This document shows positions 44,462-53,021 of a DNA stretch of 64,000 nt, one piece after another. Position 1 is the first letter of the stretch. The number at the start of each line of letters is the position of its first letter. Position numbers and translations under genes: made by a program. The notes under the pieces are model-generated. The model saw nothing but the letters and a program-made list of their open reading frames with translations. It was not told the DNA's origin and ran no database searches. The stretch is from contig NZ_FQVI01000001.1 in the NCBI RefSeq assembly GCF_900129135.1, positions 179,075 through 243,074 on the forward strand, written 5' to 3'. The DNA is from Lactonifactor longoviformis DSM 17459. GTDB taxonomy: Bacteria > Bacillota > Clostridia > Lachnospirales > Lachnospiraceae.

Positions 44462-45287
44462 AATACCCAAGGACTACGATACCCAGAACGATCCTGTACC
44501 AGCCAAACGCCTTGAAATCATGCTTTTTGATATATCCCATTAAAAATTTGATAGAAAGAATAGAGACAATAAAAGCCGTTATCATTCCCACAGCCAGGAT
44601 CAATATCTCAGCGCCCGTAAACGCCAGGCCGAATTTGACCAGTTTAAGAAGGCTGGCTCCGAACATCACAGGAATTGCCAAAAAGAAGGTGTACTCTGCA
44701 GCTATTGTCCGGGAGGTTCCCAGGAGGATCCCTCCGATTATAGTGGCCCCTGAGCGGGAAGTACCCGGAATCAGGGACAGGACCTGAAACACACCAATAA
44801 ACAAGGCCGTTTTCCAGTCTATCTCTTCCAGGGTATTTACCCTGGGAGTTCTTTTTTTATTGTAGTTCTCTATTAAAATAAAGAATACGCCATAGATTAT
44901 CAGCATCAGAGAGACTACAAAATAATTGCTGAATTTCTCCTCCAGAATATCGTTAAACGGAAGCCCTATAATAATAGCCGGAAGACAGGATACCATAATT
45001 TTCAGCCACAAAATAATTTTATCCATCTTCACATATCGCTTCACCAAATCCTTTTCCCGACTCTGATTCTGAAACGGCCAGATTTTCTCCCAAAACAGAA
45101 CAACTACAGCCAGAATCGCTCCCAGCTGAATCACTACCATAAACATATCCCAGAATTCCCTGGAAACATTTAATTTGATAAATTCATCCACTAATATCAG
45201 ATGCCCGGTGCTGCTTATGGGAAGCCACTCTGTAATCCCCTCTACAATACCCAGAAAAATAACTTTCAACAATTCAATAAAATCCAT
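44445..45287 (-). CDS. uppP: Undecaprenyl-diphosphatase UppP
   Basis: UppP recycles undecaprenyl diphosphate to the monophosphate, the lipid carrier for wall synthesis, and can give bacitracin resistance. The 280-residue membrane protein has the signatures [18 protein letters not shown] and [12 protein letters not shown], with about eight hydrophobic segments. Start chosen at the ATG at 45287, five bases after AGGAGG. Confidence 0.95.
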   Translation of the reverse strand: MDFIELLKVIFLGIVEGITEWLPISSTGHLILVDEFIKLNVSREFWDMFMVVIQLGAILAVVVLFWEKIWPFQNQSREKDLVKRYVKMDKIILWLKIMVSCLPAIIIGLPFNDILEEKFSNYFVVSLMLIIYGVFFILIENYNKKRTPRVNTLEEIDWKTALFIGVFQVLSLIPGTSRSGATIIGGILLGTSRTIAAEYTFFLAIPVMFGASLLKLVKFGLAFTGAEILILAVGMITAFIVSILSIKFLMGYIKKHDFKAFGWYRIVLGIVVLGYFMIAH

Positions 45288-45364
45288 TATAACCTCCTCT
45301 TGCCTGCTCAATTTCTGTTCACATACCGCTCCTCAGAATGCCGTATGACTTACTTTCAATTTTT

Positions 45365-45414
45365 ACAAAAGCATGGCACAGCCGTATTTTTATTCTGCTG
45401 TGCCATGCTTTTGT
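45365..45414 (-). terminator. Long hairpin after carB
   Basis: ACAAAAGCATGGCACAGC (45365-45382) pairs perfectly with its complement at 45397-45414, an 18-pair stem placed 14 bases after the carB stop. The T run is inside the arm (GCTTTTGT), so it is a weak-looking but probable terminator. Confidence 0.7.
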
Positions 45415-45427
45415 ACCTTCCCTGTTA

Positions 45428-48400
45428 TCAGCGGCCTGCGATCCTGGCAATGTCAATAAGTGTCAGCCGATTCAAATCTGTATTCTCCAGACTGGTAACC
45501 AGAGCAGTCGCCGTATCAAGAGAAGTGAGTACATTTACCCCTGTCTCAATGGCATTTCTCCGAATAATAAACCCATCCTTCGCTTTCTCTACTCCCTGAG
45601 ACGGCGTATCAATGACCAGGTCAATTTTATGGCCTAAAATCAAATCCATCAGGTTCGGAGAGGACTGCTCTATTTTATTTGTGCGGATCGCATTTACTCC
45701 GTGCTCCTTCAGGACTCTCGCTGTACTTCTGGTCGCATAAATCTTGTATCCCAGAGCTTCAAAGCGTCTGGCTATCTCCACTGCATCCTGCTTATCCTCA
45801 TCCTTCACCGTCATAATCATGTTTTTATGTCTGGGCAGGTTTACTCCTGCTCCCAGGAATGCCTTATACAGGGCCTCGTTAAATGTTTTCGCTATTCCCA
45901 GGCACTCACCTGTAGACTTCATCTCCGGACCAAGGCTTATATCAGCTCCCCGTATCTTTTCAAAAGAAAATACAGGCATCTTTATAGCAATATAATCAGC
46001 TTCGGGCTGCAGTCCGGGCTTATATCCCAGCTCCTTAATCTTATGGCCAAGAATCACCTTGGTAGCCAGGGGTACGATAGGTATTCCTGTCACCTTGCTG
46101 ATATAAGGCACGGTTCGGCTGGAACGGGGATTTACTTCAATGACATACACATCTTCCTTACACACGATAAACTGAATATTGATCATGCCAATTACATGAA
46201 GAGATTTTGCCAGTTTCCTGGTATAGTCCTCAATGGTTGCTTTCGCAGTGTCGCTGATAGTCTGGGCAGGATACACCGATATGCTGTCACCGGAATGAAT
46301 GCCGGCCCGCTCGATGTGCTCCATAATCCCCGGAATCAGGATATCCTCACCGTCACAGACAGCATCCACCTCAATTTCCTTTCCCTGGAGATACTTATCT
46401 ACCAGTATGGGGTGCTCCTGGGCTATACGGTTAATAATGCCTATAAACTCGTCGATATCCTGGTCACTGATAGCAATCTGCATTCCCTGACCGCCCAGAA
46501 CATAAGAGGGGCGCACAAGTACTGGATATCCCAGCTCACCGGCAGCTTTTTTTGCCTCCTCCGCTGTAAATACCGTATGTCCCTGGGGACGGGGAATCCG
46601 GCATTGCTCCAGAATTTCATCAAAAAGTTCTCTGTCCTCCGCCGCGTCTACATTCTCTGCCGAGGTTCCTAAAATTTTAACCCCCATTCGGATTAATGCT
46701 TCTGTAAGTTTAATTGCCGTCTGGCCTCCAAACTGAACCACAGCTCCGTCGGGCTGCTCTATGTCAACGATATTCTCCACATCCTCAGGTGTGAGCGGCT
46801 CAAAATACAGCTTGTCGGCAATATCAAAGTCTGTACTTACGGTCTCAGGATTATTGTTCACAATAATTGTCTCATACCCTTCCTGTGAGAATGCCCAGGT
46901 GCAGTGTACAGAGCAAAAGTCAAACTCAATCCCCTGCCCGATGCGGATAGGTCCGGATCCCAGGACCAGTACCTTTTTTCTGTCCCTGGTCTGCACCGCC
47001 TCATTCTCACCGCCGTACACAGAATAATAGTAGGGGGTGGCGGCGGCAAATTCTGCTGCACAGGTATCCACCATCTTATAAGCCGCCAGTATCCCCTGTT
47101 CTTTTCTCTTAGCCTTCACTTCTTCGGCTGTCATACCAGTAAGGCCTGCAATTACGTGATCCGGAAATTCCAGGCGTTTCGCCTCGCGGAGCAACTCTGC
47201 CGTAAGCTCATTCGTCTGCAGCTGCTGTTCCATCTCCACCAGCACTGCTATCTTATCAATAAACCATATGTCAATCTTTGTAATCTCATGAATCTCTTCA
47301 TAGCTGATCTCTCTGCGGATAGCTTCTGCGATCACCCAGATTCTTCTGTCATCTACCACAGCCAGCTGTTCCAGCAGGTCTTCCCTTGTCAGTTCTGTGA
47401 AATCATAAGACATAAGGCTGTCCACATGCTGTTCCAGAGAACGGATGGCCTTCATAAGAGCCCCTTCGAAGTTACTGCAGATGCTCATCACCTCACCGGT
47501 AGCTTTCATCTGTGTAGTGAGTGTCCTCTTTGCACTGATAAACTTGTCAAAAGGAAGTCTGGGAATCTTAACTACACAATAATCCAGCATAGGCTCAAAG
47601 CTGGCATAAGTCTTTCCTGTAATTGCATTGGGTATCTCATCCAGGGTGTATCCAAGTGCTATCTTGGCAGCAACCTTAGCAATGGGATATCCCGTCGCCT
47701 TAGAAGCCAGAGCTGAGGATCTGGATACACGGGGATTTACTTCAATGACACAGTATTCAAAGCTCTCCGGGTGGAGTGCATACTGTACATTACACCCGCC
47801 GGTAATATTCAGCTCACTGATGATGTTCAATGCAGAGGTACGAAGCATTTGGTATTCTTTGTCCCCCAGTGTCTGGGAGGGAGCTACTACGATGCTGTCT
47901 CCGGTGTGAACCCCAACAGGATCAATATTCTCCATATTACATACTGTGATGCAGTTTCCGGCACTGTCACGCATTACTTCATATTCAATTTCTTTCCAAC
48001 CGGCGATGCACCGCTCTACAAGCACCTGGCCGACGCGGGAGAGACGAAGACCATTTTCCAGAATTTCTACCAATTCTTCTTCATTGCGGGCAATCCCGCC
48101 GCCGCTTCCTCCCAGGGTATAGGCCGGACGAAGCACTACAGGGTAGCCTATGGTATTGGTAAACGCCACGCCGTCCGCTACATTTTCTACCACAAGAGAG
48201 GCCGCCACCGGCTCTCCAATCTTTTCCATTGTACTTTTAAACTCAAGGCGGTCTTCTGCCTTTTTTATTGTTTCTGAGGTAGTTCCTATGAGACGCACAT
48301 TATGCTCTGCAAAAAATCCCCGTTCGTCCAGCTCCATAGCCAGATTAAGTCCAGCCTGCCCGCCCAGGGTGGGAAGGACACTGTCTGGTTTTTCTTTCAA

Positions 48401-48634
48401 AATCAGCTGTTCTACCACTTCAACTGTAAGCGGCTCAATATAAACCCGGTCTGCGATATCTTTATCTGTCATAATGGTTGCCGGGTTCGAGTTAAGCAGC
48501 ACTACCTCAATTCCCTCTTCTTTTAAAGAGCGGCAGGCCTGGGTACCGGCATAATCGAATTCAGCCGCCTGGCCGATGATAATTGGCCCGGAACCGATCA
48601 CCAATACTTTTTTTATCTCTGGATTCTTTGGCAT
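45428..48634 (-). CDS. carB: Carbamoyl phosphate synthase, large subunit
   Basis: CarB makes carbamoyl phosphate from bicarbonate, ammonia and two ATP for arginine and pyrimidine synthesis. The 1068-residue protein has the normal length and two ATP-grasp halves, each with the GSGPIIIGQ/GSGPIRIGQ loop and conserved GGSGGG/GGQGM elements, plus a C-terminal MGS-like regulatory domain. It begins on the last base of the carA stop (TAATG), so translation is coupled. In this window it could in principle supply the carbamoyl phosphate that ArcC consumes, but the two would then form a futile cycle. Confidence 0.97.
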   Translation of the reverse strand: MPKNPEIKKVLVIGSGPIIIGQAAEFDYAGTQACRSLKEEGIEVVLLNSNPATIMTDKDIADRVYIEPLTVEVVEQLILKEKPDSVLPTLGGQAGLNLAMELDERGFFAEHNVRLIGTTSETIKKAEDRLEFKSTMEKIGEPVAASLVVENVADGVAFTNTIGYPVVLRPAYTLGGSGGGIARNEEELVEILENGLRLSRVGQVLVERCIAGWKEIEYEVMRDSAGNCITVCNMENIDPVGVHTGDSIVVAPSQTLGDKEYQMLRTSALNIISELNITGGCNVQYALHPESFEYCVIEVNPRVSRSSALASKATGYPIAKVAAKIALGYTLDEIPNAITGKTYASFEPMLDYCVVKIPRLPFDKFISAKRTLTTQMKATGEVMSICSNFEGALMKAIRSLEQHVDSLMSYDFTELTREDLLEQLAVVDDRRIWVIAEAIRREISYEEIHEITKIDIWFIDKIAVLVEMEQQLQTNELTAELLREAKRLEFPDHVIAGLTGMTAEEVKAKRKEQGILAAYKMVDTCAAEFAAATPYYYSVYGGENEAVQTRDRKKVLVLGSGPIRIGQGIEFDFCSVHCTWAFSQEGYETIIVNNNPETVSTDFDIADKLYFEPLTPEDVENIVDIEQPDGAVVQFGGQTAIKLTEALIRMGVKILGTSAENVDAAEDRELFDEILEQCRIPRPQGHTVFTAEEAKKAAGELGYPVLVRPSYVLGGQGMQIAISDQDIDEFIGIINRIAQEHPILVDKYLQGKEIEVDAVCDGEDILIPGIMEHIERAGIHSGDSISVYPAQTISDTAKATIEDYTRKLAKSLHVIGMINIQFIVCKEDVYVIEVNPRSSRTVPYISKVTGIPIVPLATKVILGHKIKELGYKPGLQPEADYIAIKMPVFSFEKIRGADISLGPEMKSTGECLGIAKTFNEALYKAFLGAGVNLPRHKNMIMTVKDEDKQDAVEIARRFEALGYKIYATRSTARVLKEHGVNAIRTNKIEQSSPNLMDLILGHKIDLVIDTPSQGVEKAKDGFIIRRNAIETGVNVLTSLDTATALVTSLENTDLNRLTLIDIARIAGR

Positions 48635-49707
48635 TATTCAGTCACCTCCATCATCTTCAGGAATCTGTCAAACAGGTAGCTGGAATCCTGAGGGCCCGGG
48701 CAGGCTTCCGGATGGAACTGCACGGTAAAAATATTCTTTCCTATATATTTTAACCCCTCATTTGTCTTATCATTAACATTTTCAAATGCGGGCACTGCCA
48801 CATTAGGATCCAGGGTGGCGGTGTCTACCATATATCCATGGTTCTGTGAGGAGATATAAACTCTGCCATTTTCCAGGTCTTTTACCGGATGGTTGCCCCC
48901 TCTGTGGCCATACTTCATTTTTTTGGTATCAGCACCAGTAGCCAGTGCCATGAGCTGATGCCCCAGACATATGGCAAAAATTGGAATATTGCTTTCGTAC
49001 AGCTTTTTAATTTCTTCTATAATAGAAGCACACTCCTTGGGATCTCCAGGTCCGTTGGATAGCATAATGCCGTCCGGCTGTTCCCGCAAAATCTCTTCTG
49101 CAGATGTGAGCGCAGGATATATGGTAACCTGACAGCCTCTCTCGTGTAAAGATCTGGCAATATTATTCTTTGCCCCAAAGTCCATGAGGGCAACCTTTGA
49201 TCCTTTTCCCTTTAAGACTTTCTTTGCCTTACAGGTTACTCTCTCAACCACTTTACCCGTAGTATATGCCTTTAGCTTCGGTATTATCTCATCCAGTGCA
49301 AAGTTCTCATTCGTAGTAATCATACCATTCATAGTACCCTTTTCTCTTAAAATCTTAGTAAGGGCTCTGGTATCAATTCCGGCAATTCCCGGTATGTCAT
49401 ATTGTACCAGGAAATTCTGTATGGAATCTTCACTTCTGAAGTTACTGGGGATTCGGGATAATTCTCTGACAATGTAGCCATCGGGCCATGGTCTTAATGA
49501 TTCCTGATCTGCATGGCAGATGCCATAATTACCGATGAGCGGATAGGTCATGCATACGGCCTGTCCTGCGTAAGATGGGTCTGTTAAAACCTCAAGATAT
49601 CCTGTCATAGATGTGTTAAATACGATTTCACTGATAATCTCCCGAGACGACCCGATACTCGTCCCGGTGAACACAGTTCCATCTTCCAGTATTAGAAATG
49701 CTTTCAT
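48634..49707 (-). CDS. carA: Carbamoyl phosphate synthase, small (glutaminase) subunit
   Basis: CarA releases ammonia from glutamine and channels it to CarB. The 357-residue protein has the N-terminal CPSase domain (FNTSMTGYLEVLTDPSYAGQ) and a class I amidotransferase domain with the nucleophile in ICLGHQLMALATGA and the histidine in VQFHPEACPGP. Start chosen at the ATG at 49707, six bases after AGGTG; an in-frame ATG at 49737 is less likely. Confidence 0.96.
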   Translation of the reverse strand: MKAFLILEDGTVFTGTSIGSSREIISEIVFNTSMTGYLEVLTDPSYAGQAVCMTYPLIGNYGICHADQESLRPWPDGYIVRELSRIPSNFRSEDSIQNFLVQYDIPGIAGIDTRALTKILREKGTMNGMITTNENFALDEIIPKLKAYTTGKVVERVTCKAKKVLKGKGSKVALMDFGAKNNIARSLHERGCQVTIYPALTSAEEILREQPDGIMLSNGPGDPKECASIIEEIKKLYESNIPIFAICLGHQLMALATGADTKKMKYGHRGGNHPVKDLENGRVYISSQNHGYMVDTATLDPNVAVPAFENVNDKTNEGLKYIGKNIFTVQFHPEACPGPQDSSYLFDRFLKMMEVTE

Positions 49708-49774
49708 TCTTTCACCTGTAGTTCCTTTCCTATTCATGTTAACGTCCTTCAGATGACTTCACCCTACATTTTTT

Positions 49775-49813
49775 CAAAAAAAAAGAGACGCCATAACAGT
49801 AGGGGCTTTCTCT
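49775..49813 (-). promoter_or_regulatory. Putative attenuator in the carAB leader
   Basis: In transcription direction AGAGAAAGCC (49813-49804) pairs imperfectly with GGCGTCTCT (49792-49784), followed by nine T. The loop contains CCCTAC, which is complementary to GTAGGG just downstream of the T run, so an alternative fold is possible. The leader is about 170 bases. A clear PyrR-binding sequence was not found, so the signal is unknown. Confidence 0.55.
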
Positions 49814-49883
49814 CAGAGATTCTTTACCTATTATCTATATGTGATTCTTTCTGCATATCCCTGGGAGTTCTCAAATTGTAAAA

Positions 49884-49912
49884 AGTGTACCACAATATAT
49901 GATGTTTTTCAA
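49884..49912 (-). promoter_or_regulatory. carAB promoter (sigma-A type)
   Basis: Minus strand TTGAAA (49907-49912), 17-base spacer, TACACT (49884-49889). Confidence 0.6.
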
Positions 49913-50009
49913 CCTTTTTTTCTTTCCTCTTATGCCTAAATTTTATTGTTTTAAAACAAAACTTTTTGTATTGTGTGAGAAACTTTTTTAATTTTTTTCT
50001 CAAAAACTA

Positions 50010-50038
50010 TTGACTTTTATCTCAAAAAAGGTTATTAT
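50010..50038 (+). promoter_or_regulatory. tRNA-Leu promoter (sigma-A type)
   Basis: TTGACT (50010-50015), 17-base spacer, TATTAT (50033-50038), about 38 bases before the tRNA. Apart from the two divergent promoters and the attenuator, 49708-50075 holds nothing else that I see. Confidence 0.8.
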
Positions 50039-50075
50039 ATGTCATGTGCTGCGGGGCAGTACATAACAGAGAAAT

Positions 50076-50159
50076 GCAGGAGTGGCGGAATTGGCAGACG
50101 CGCAGGCTTCAGGTGCCTGTGGTAGCAATATCGTGTGGGTTCAAGTCCCATCTCCTGCA
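50076..50159 (+). tRNA. tRNA-Leu (anticodon CAG)
   Basis: An 84-base class II tRNA. The acceptor arm GCAGGAG pairs with CTCCTGC, with discriminator A at 50159. The anticodon arm CAGGC-TTCAGGT-GCCTG gives anticodon CAG. A long variable arm and the GGTTCAAGTCC T arm are visible. CCA is not encoded. It is monocistronic, followed by a terminator. Confidence 0.96.
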
Positions 50160-50171
50160 TCTTTTTTATTT

Positions 50172-50210
50172 AAAAAACATGAACCTTATCTGAAAGGTTC
50201 ATGTTTTTTT
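50172..50210. terminator. Bidirectional terminator between tRNA-Leu and the HAD gene
   Basis: AAAAAACATGAACCTT (50172-50187) pairs with AAGGTTCATGTTTTTT (50194-50209); runs of A and T on both sides make it work in both directions. Confidence 0.92.
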
Positions 50211-50911
50211 CATGGAAGAATAGTTTTCAGGAGACAATACAGTGCTTTGCCGCTGTCAGCCACATAACAGGCAGCCTCCTCTTCCTCGGGCTTCCTGCCG
50301 CTTCTATTGAGCCAGATAGGGATCCACCCCGCCTTCTTGGCCCCTTCCACATCGTTCTTATAGGAATCCCCTATGAAATAAACAGCTTCCCCAGACAGCC
50401 CCATGCTTTTCTCTGCCAACTGAAATACCGAGACGTCCGGCTTGGCAGCTCCTACGTCGCCGGATATAAAAATATTTTCTTTTGGTATCCAGGCATCTGC
50501 CCCCAGAGTTCTGATTTTTTCCCACTGATGATCAGATGGGCCGTTCGTTATAATCCCCATAGCAATTCCCCTGTCTCTGCAAAGAGAAAGCACCTCTCTC
50601 ATCCCTTCCGCCAGGTCCAGTTTCTTTTGGTGTTTCGCATACGCCTCCTGAAAAAAAAGAGCCTCCGCTTCCCCGATGCTGATACTAAAGTCTGCGAATG
50701 CTTTCTGGATTCTATAGATATACATATCCCTCATGGACATAACCCCTGTACTTGACAGTTCAAACACCTCGTCGCTGTGCCGGCTGTTTGATTCGTATAA
50801 CTGTTCAGCAGGTACCTGATACCTTCCCCCGAAAATCTCTTTATACGCTTTCACAAAAGGCACCTTTCTTTCGTACAATGTATCATCAACATCAAATAAT
50901 ACTGCTGTCAT
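50210..50911 (-). CDS. HAD-family hydrolase (phosphoglycolate phosphatase-like)
   Basis: A 233-residue HAD phosphatase with motif I DVDDTLY (nucleophile Asp), motif II TNGPS, a lysine in GAAKPD (motif III) and motif IV GDSYKNDVEGA. A helical cap domain lies between motifs I and II (type C1). Such enzymes dephosphorylate small phosphometabolites; the substrate is not predictable. Start chosen at the ATG at 50911 behind GGAGG; the ORF extends six codons upstream to 50929. Confidence 0.85.
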   Translation of the reverse strand: MTAVLFDVDDTLYERKVPFVKAYKEIFGGRYQVPAEQLYESNSRHSDEVFELSSTGVMSMRDMYIYRIQKAFADFSISIGEAEALFFQEAYAKHQKKLDLAEGMREVLSLCRDRGIAMGIITNGPSDHQWEKIRTLGADAWIPKENIFISGDVGAAKPDVSVFQLAEKSMGLSGEAVYFIGDSYKNDVEGAKKAGWIPIWLNRSGRKPEEEEAACYVADSGKALYCLLKTILP

Positions 50912-51000
50912 ATAACCTCCGTTTTTCATTCATCGTTAAGCATTTCTTATCTTTTAGATTCATTACTTCTAAATATAAATAATAGTTTTGTGTATGTGAA

Positions 51001-51169
51001 GCTCAGAGTAAAATAGTCAGCGAGCGGAGCGTCGCAGACGGACGCTCAAGAGAGGAGGTCTTAGGGCCGCGGGATTCCTCTCACCGTCCCCTCCCCGCCC
51101 ATACAAAAAGAAAACGCTGCCCCCCAAACGACAACGCCGTCTGCTTCGCAACGCTTTCCCTCTCACTTG
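51001..51169. other. GC-rich non-coding segment with direct and inverted repeats
   Basis: Between the HAD gene and the ACT gene the base composition rises sharply. AGCGTC/GACGCT forms a stem near 51028-51047, and GCAGACGG and CCGTCTGC recur near 51034 and 51137. No ORF stands out. It may hold a non-coding RNA or the remains of a repeat. Confidence 0.4.
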
Positions 51170-51610
51170 TTAATCAGCAAACAAATCCGAAAGTGCATCC
51201 TGGCAAATAAGTTTTATGCCATTTTTGCTGAGCACCTCAATCGCCTTCTCATTATCCGGCACACGGAAGATCATATAGGCCAAATCCACTTTTCTCGTAA
51301 TAAAAGCATATGTATACTCCAGATTCACACCGTTCTGGCCTAAAATGTCCAGTACTTTGACTAGACTTCCCGGCCTGTCCGGAATTTCTACTGCGAGAAC
51401 TTTTGTTATGGAAAAGACATAACCCTCATCCTTCAGCACGCAGGCTGTTTTATAGGAATCGTCCACAATGATTCTCAGAATGCCGAAGTCTTCCGCATCA
51501 GCCAATGACATGGCATGCATATTAATCTGATTGTCGTCCAGAAGCTTGGCGAATTCTTTTAACTGGCCCGGCTTATTTTCCAGAAAAACAGATATCTGCT
51601 TTACAGTCAT
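51170..51610 (-). CDS. Tandem ACT-domain protein
   Basis: A 146-residue protein made of two ACT domains (about 4-68 and 70-140), each with the ligand-binding start NKPGQLKE or DRPGSLVK. Stand-alone ACT pairs bind amino acids and act as sensors. The gene lies 14 bases after a phenylacetate-CoA ligase gene, a combination common in anaerobes that ferment aromatic amino acids, where it may sense the aromatic amino acid. Confidence 0.88.
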   Translation of the reverse strand: MTVKQISVFLENKPGQLKEFAKLLDDNQINMHAMSLADAEDFGILRIIVDDSYKTACVLKDEGYVFSITKVLAVEIPDRPGSLVKVLDILGQNGVNLEYTYAFITRKVDLAYMIFRVPDNEKAIEVLSKNGIKLICQDALSDLFAD

Positions 51611-51624
51611 AGTATCCCTCCTCT

Positions 51625-52926
51625 TTAATATAGGTTACGTTTATCAATTACACGTACCGCTTTTCCCTCGCTGCGGGCAATACTCTTTGGTGCCACAAGT
51701 TTTACCACTGCATAAATACCGAGCATTGCTTTCAGTGCATCCCTCAGTTCTTTTTCCTTGGCCGATACATAGGACAGGGAGTCGGAGAACATTTCCGGTG
51801 TCATTTCCACCAGCACCTCCAGCTTGTCGCTGTTATTCTCTCTGCTTACGATAATCTGGTAATTAGCGGGATATCCTTTGTTCAAAAGAACTGTCTCAAT
51901 CTGTGACGGGAAAACATTTACCCCTTTAACAATAAGCATATCATCGCTGCGTCCCATTGGTTTTGTCATACGCACATGCGTCCTTCCACAGGAGCATTTC
52001 TTACGATTCAGGACACAGATGTCCCTGGTCCGGTAGCGAAGCAAAGGGAATGCCTCCTTTGTAATGCTAGTGAATACCAACTCTCCCTTTTCTCCGTCCG
52101 GCAGCACCTCTCCGGTATTAGGATCGATAATCTCCGCAATAAAATGATCTTCGTTAATATGCATTCCGGCCTGCTCGCTGCACTCGAATGACACACCCGG
52201 CCCTGATATCTCAGTAAGACCATAAATATCATAAGCTTTAATCCCCAGTTTGTTCTGGATATCCTGACGCATTTCTTCACTCCAGGCCTCCGCGCCAAAG
52301 ATACCTGCTTTTAACTTAATCTGATCCTGCAGGCCTCTTTCACAGATTGTCTCTCCTAAATAAGCCGCATAGGACGGCGTACAGCAGAGAATTGTAGAAC
52401 CCAGATCACACATAAACTGGATCTGACGATCTGTATTTCCGGAAGACATGGGGAGTGTAAGGGCACCCACTTTATGAGACCCGCCGTTAAGCCCCGGGCC
52501 GCCGGTAAATAAGCCATATCCATAGCTTACATGAACCACATCGTCTTTCGTTCCCCCGGCGGCCACAATCGCCCGGGCGCAGCACTCATCCCACAGATCG
52601 ATATCATGCTGTGTATAAAAAGCAACTACTCTTCTTCCTGTTGTTCCGCTTGTGGATTGGATACGCACGCAATCTTTTAGCGGCATTGCCATTAATCCAT
52701 ATGGATACGCTTCCCTCAAATCGTCCTTAGTTAGAAAGGGCAATTTATGGAGATCCTCTCTGGACTTAATATCCTCAGGCTTTACCCCCTTTTTGTCCAT
52801 CATACTGCGGTAATATGGCACGTTCTGATAAACGTGATGTACCGTTTTCACAAGACGCTCATCCTGCCATGCTTTGATCTGATCCTGAGATGCGCATTCT
52901 ATCTCTGGTTGATAATAATTGGGCAT
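51625..52926 (-). CDS. paaK: Phenylacetate-CoA ligase
   Basis: A 433-residue AMP-forming ligase of the PaaK family. It shows the AMP-binding loop STSGTTGRRVV, YGYGLFTGG, YGLTEISGPG, YRTRDI and the C-terminal GRSDDMLIVKGVNVFPSQIE. It activates phenylacetate or another aryl acid with ATP and coenzyme A. In clostridia this enzyme often works with indolepyruvate:ferredoxin oxidoreductase, running toward ATP formation, but those genes are not in the window. Confidence 0.93.
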   Translation of the reverse strand: MPNYYQPEIECASQDQIKAWQDERLVKTVHHVYQNVPYYRSMMDKKGVKPEDIKSREDLHKLPFLTKDDLREAYPYGLMAMPLKDCVRIQSTSGTTGRRVVAFYTQHDIDLWDECCARAIVAAGGTKDDVVHVSYGYGLFTGGPGLNGGSHKVGALTLPMSSGNTDRQIQFMCDLGSTILCCTPSYAAYLGETICERGLQDQIKLKAGIFGAEAWSEEMRQDIQNKLGIKAYDIYGLTEISGPGVSFECSEQAGMHINEDHFIAEIIDPNTGEVLPDGEKGELVFTSITKEAFPLLRYRTRDICVLNRKKCSCGRTHVRMTKPMGRSDDMLIVKGVNVFPSQIETVLLNKGYPANYQIIVSRENNSDKLEVLVEMTPEMFSDSLSYVSAKEKELRDALKAMLGIYAVVKLVAPKSIARSEGKAVRVIDKRNLY

Positions 52927-53021
52927 GTTTCGTAATTCCTTTCTCTTCTGATTTTACGTATATTTGGTTTGAACTACATAGGAACAAGCCAGAATAAAAC
53001 TTATGTATATTATAGCAGTTA

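Noticed and set aside
45701..46672. Long antisense ORF across carB
   Set aside because: Opposite a conserved gene with no homologous look and no start signals.
49775..49813. PyrR-binding attenuator
   Set aside because: The conserved binding loop of PyrR sites is not recognisable in the leader.
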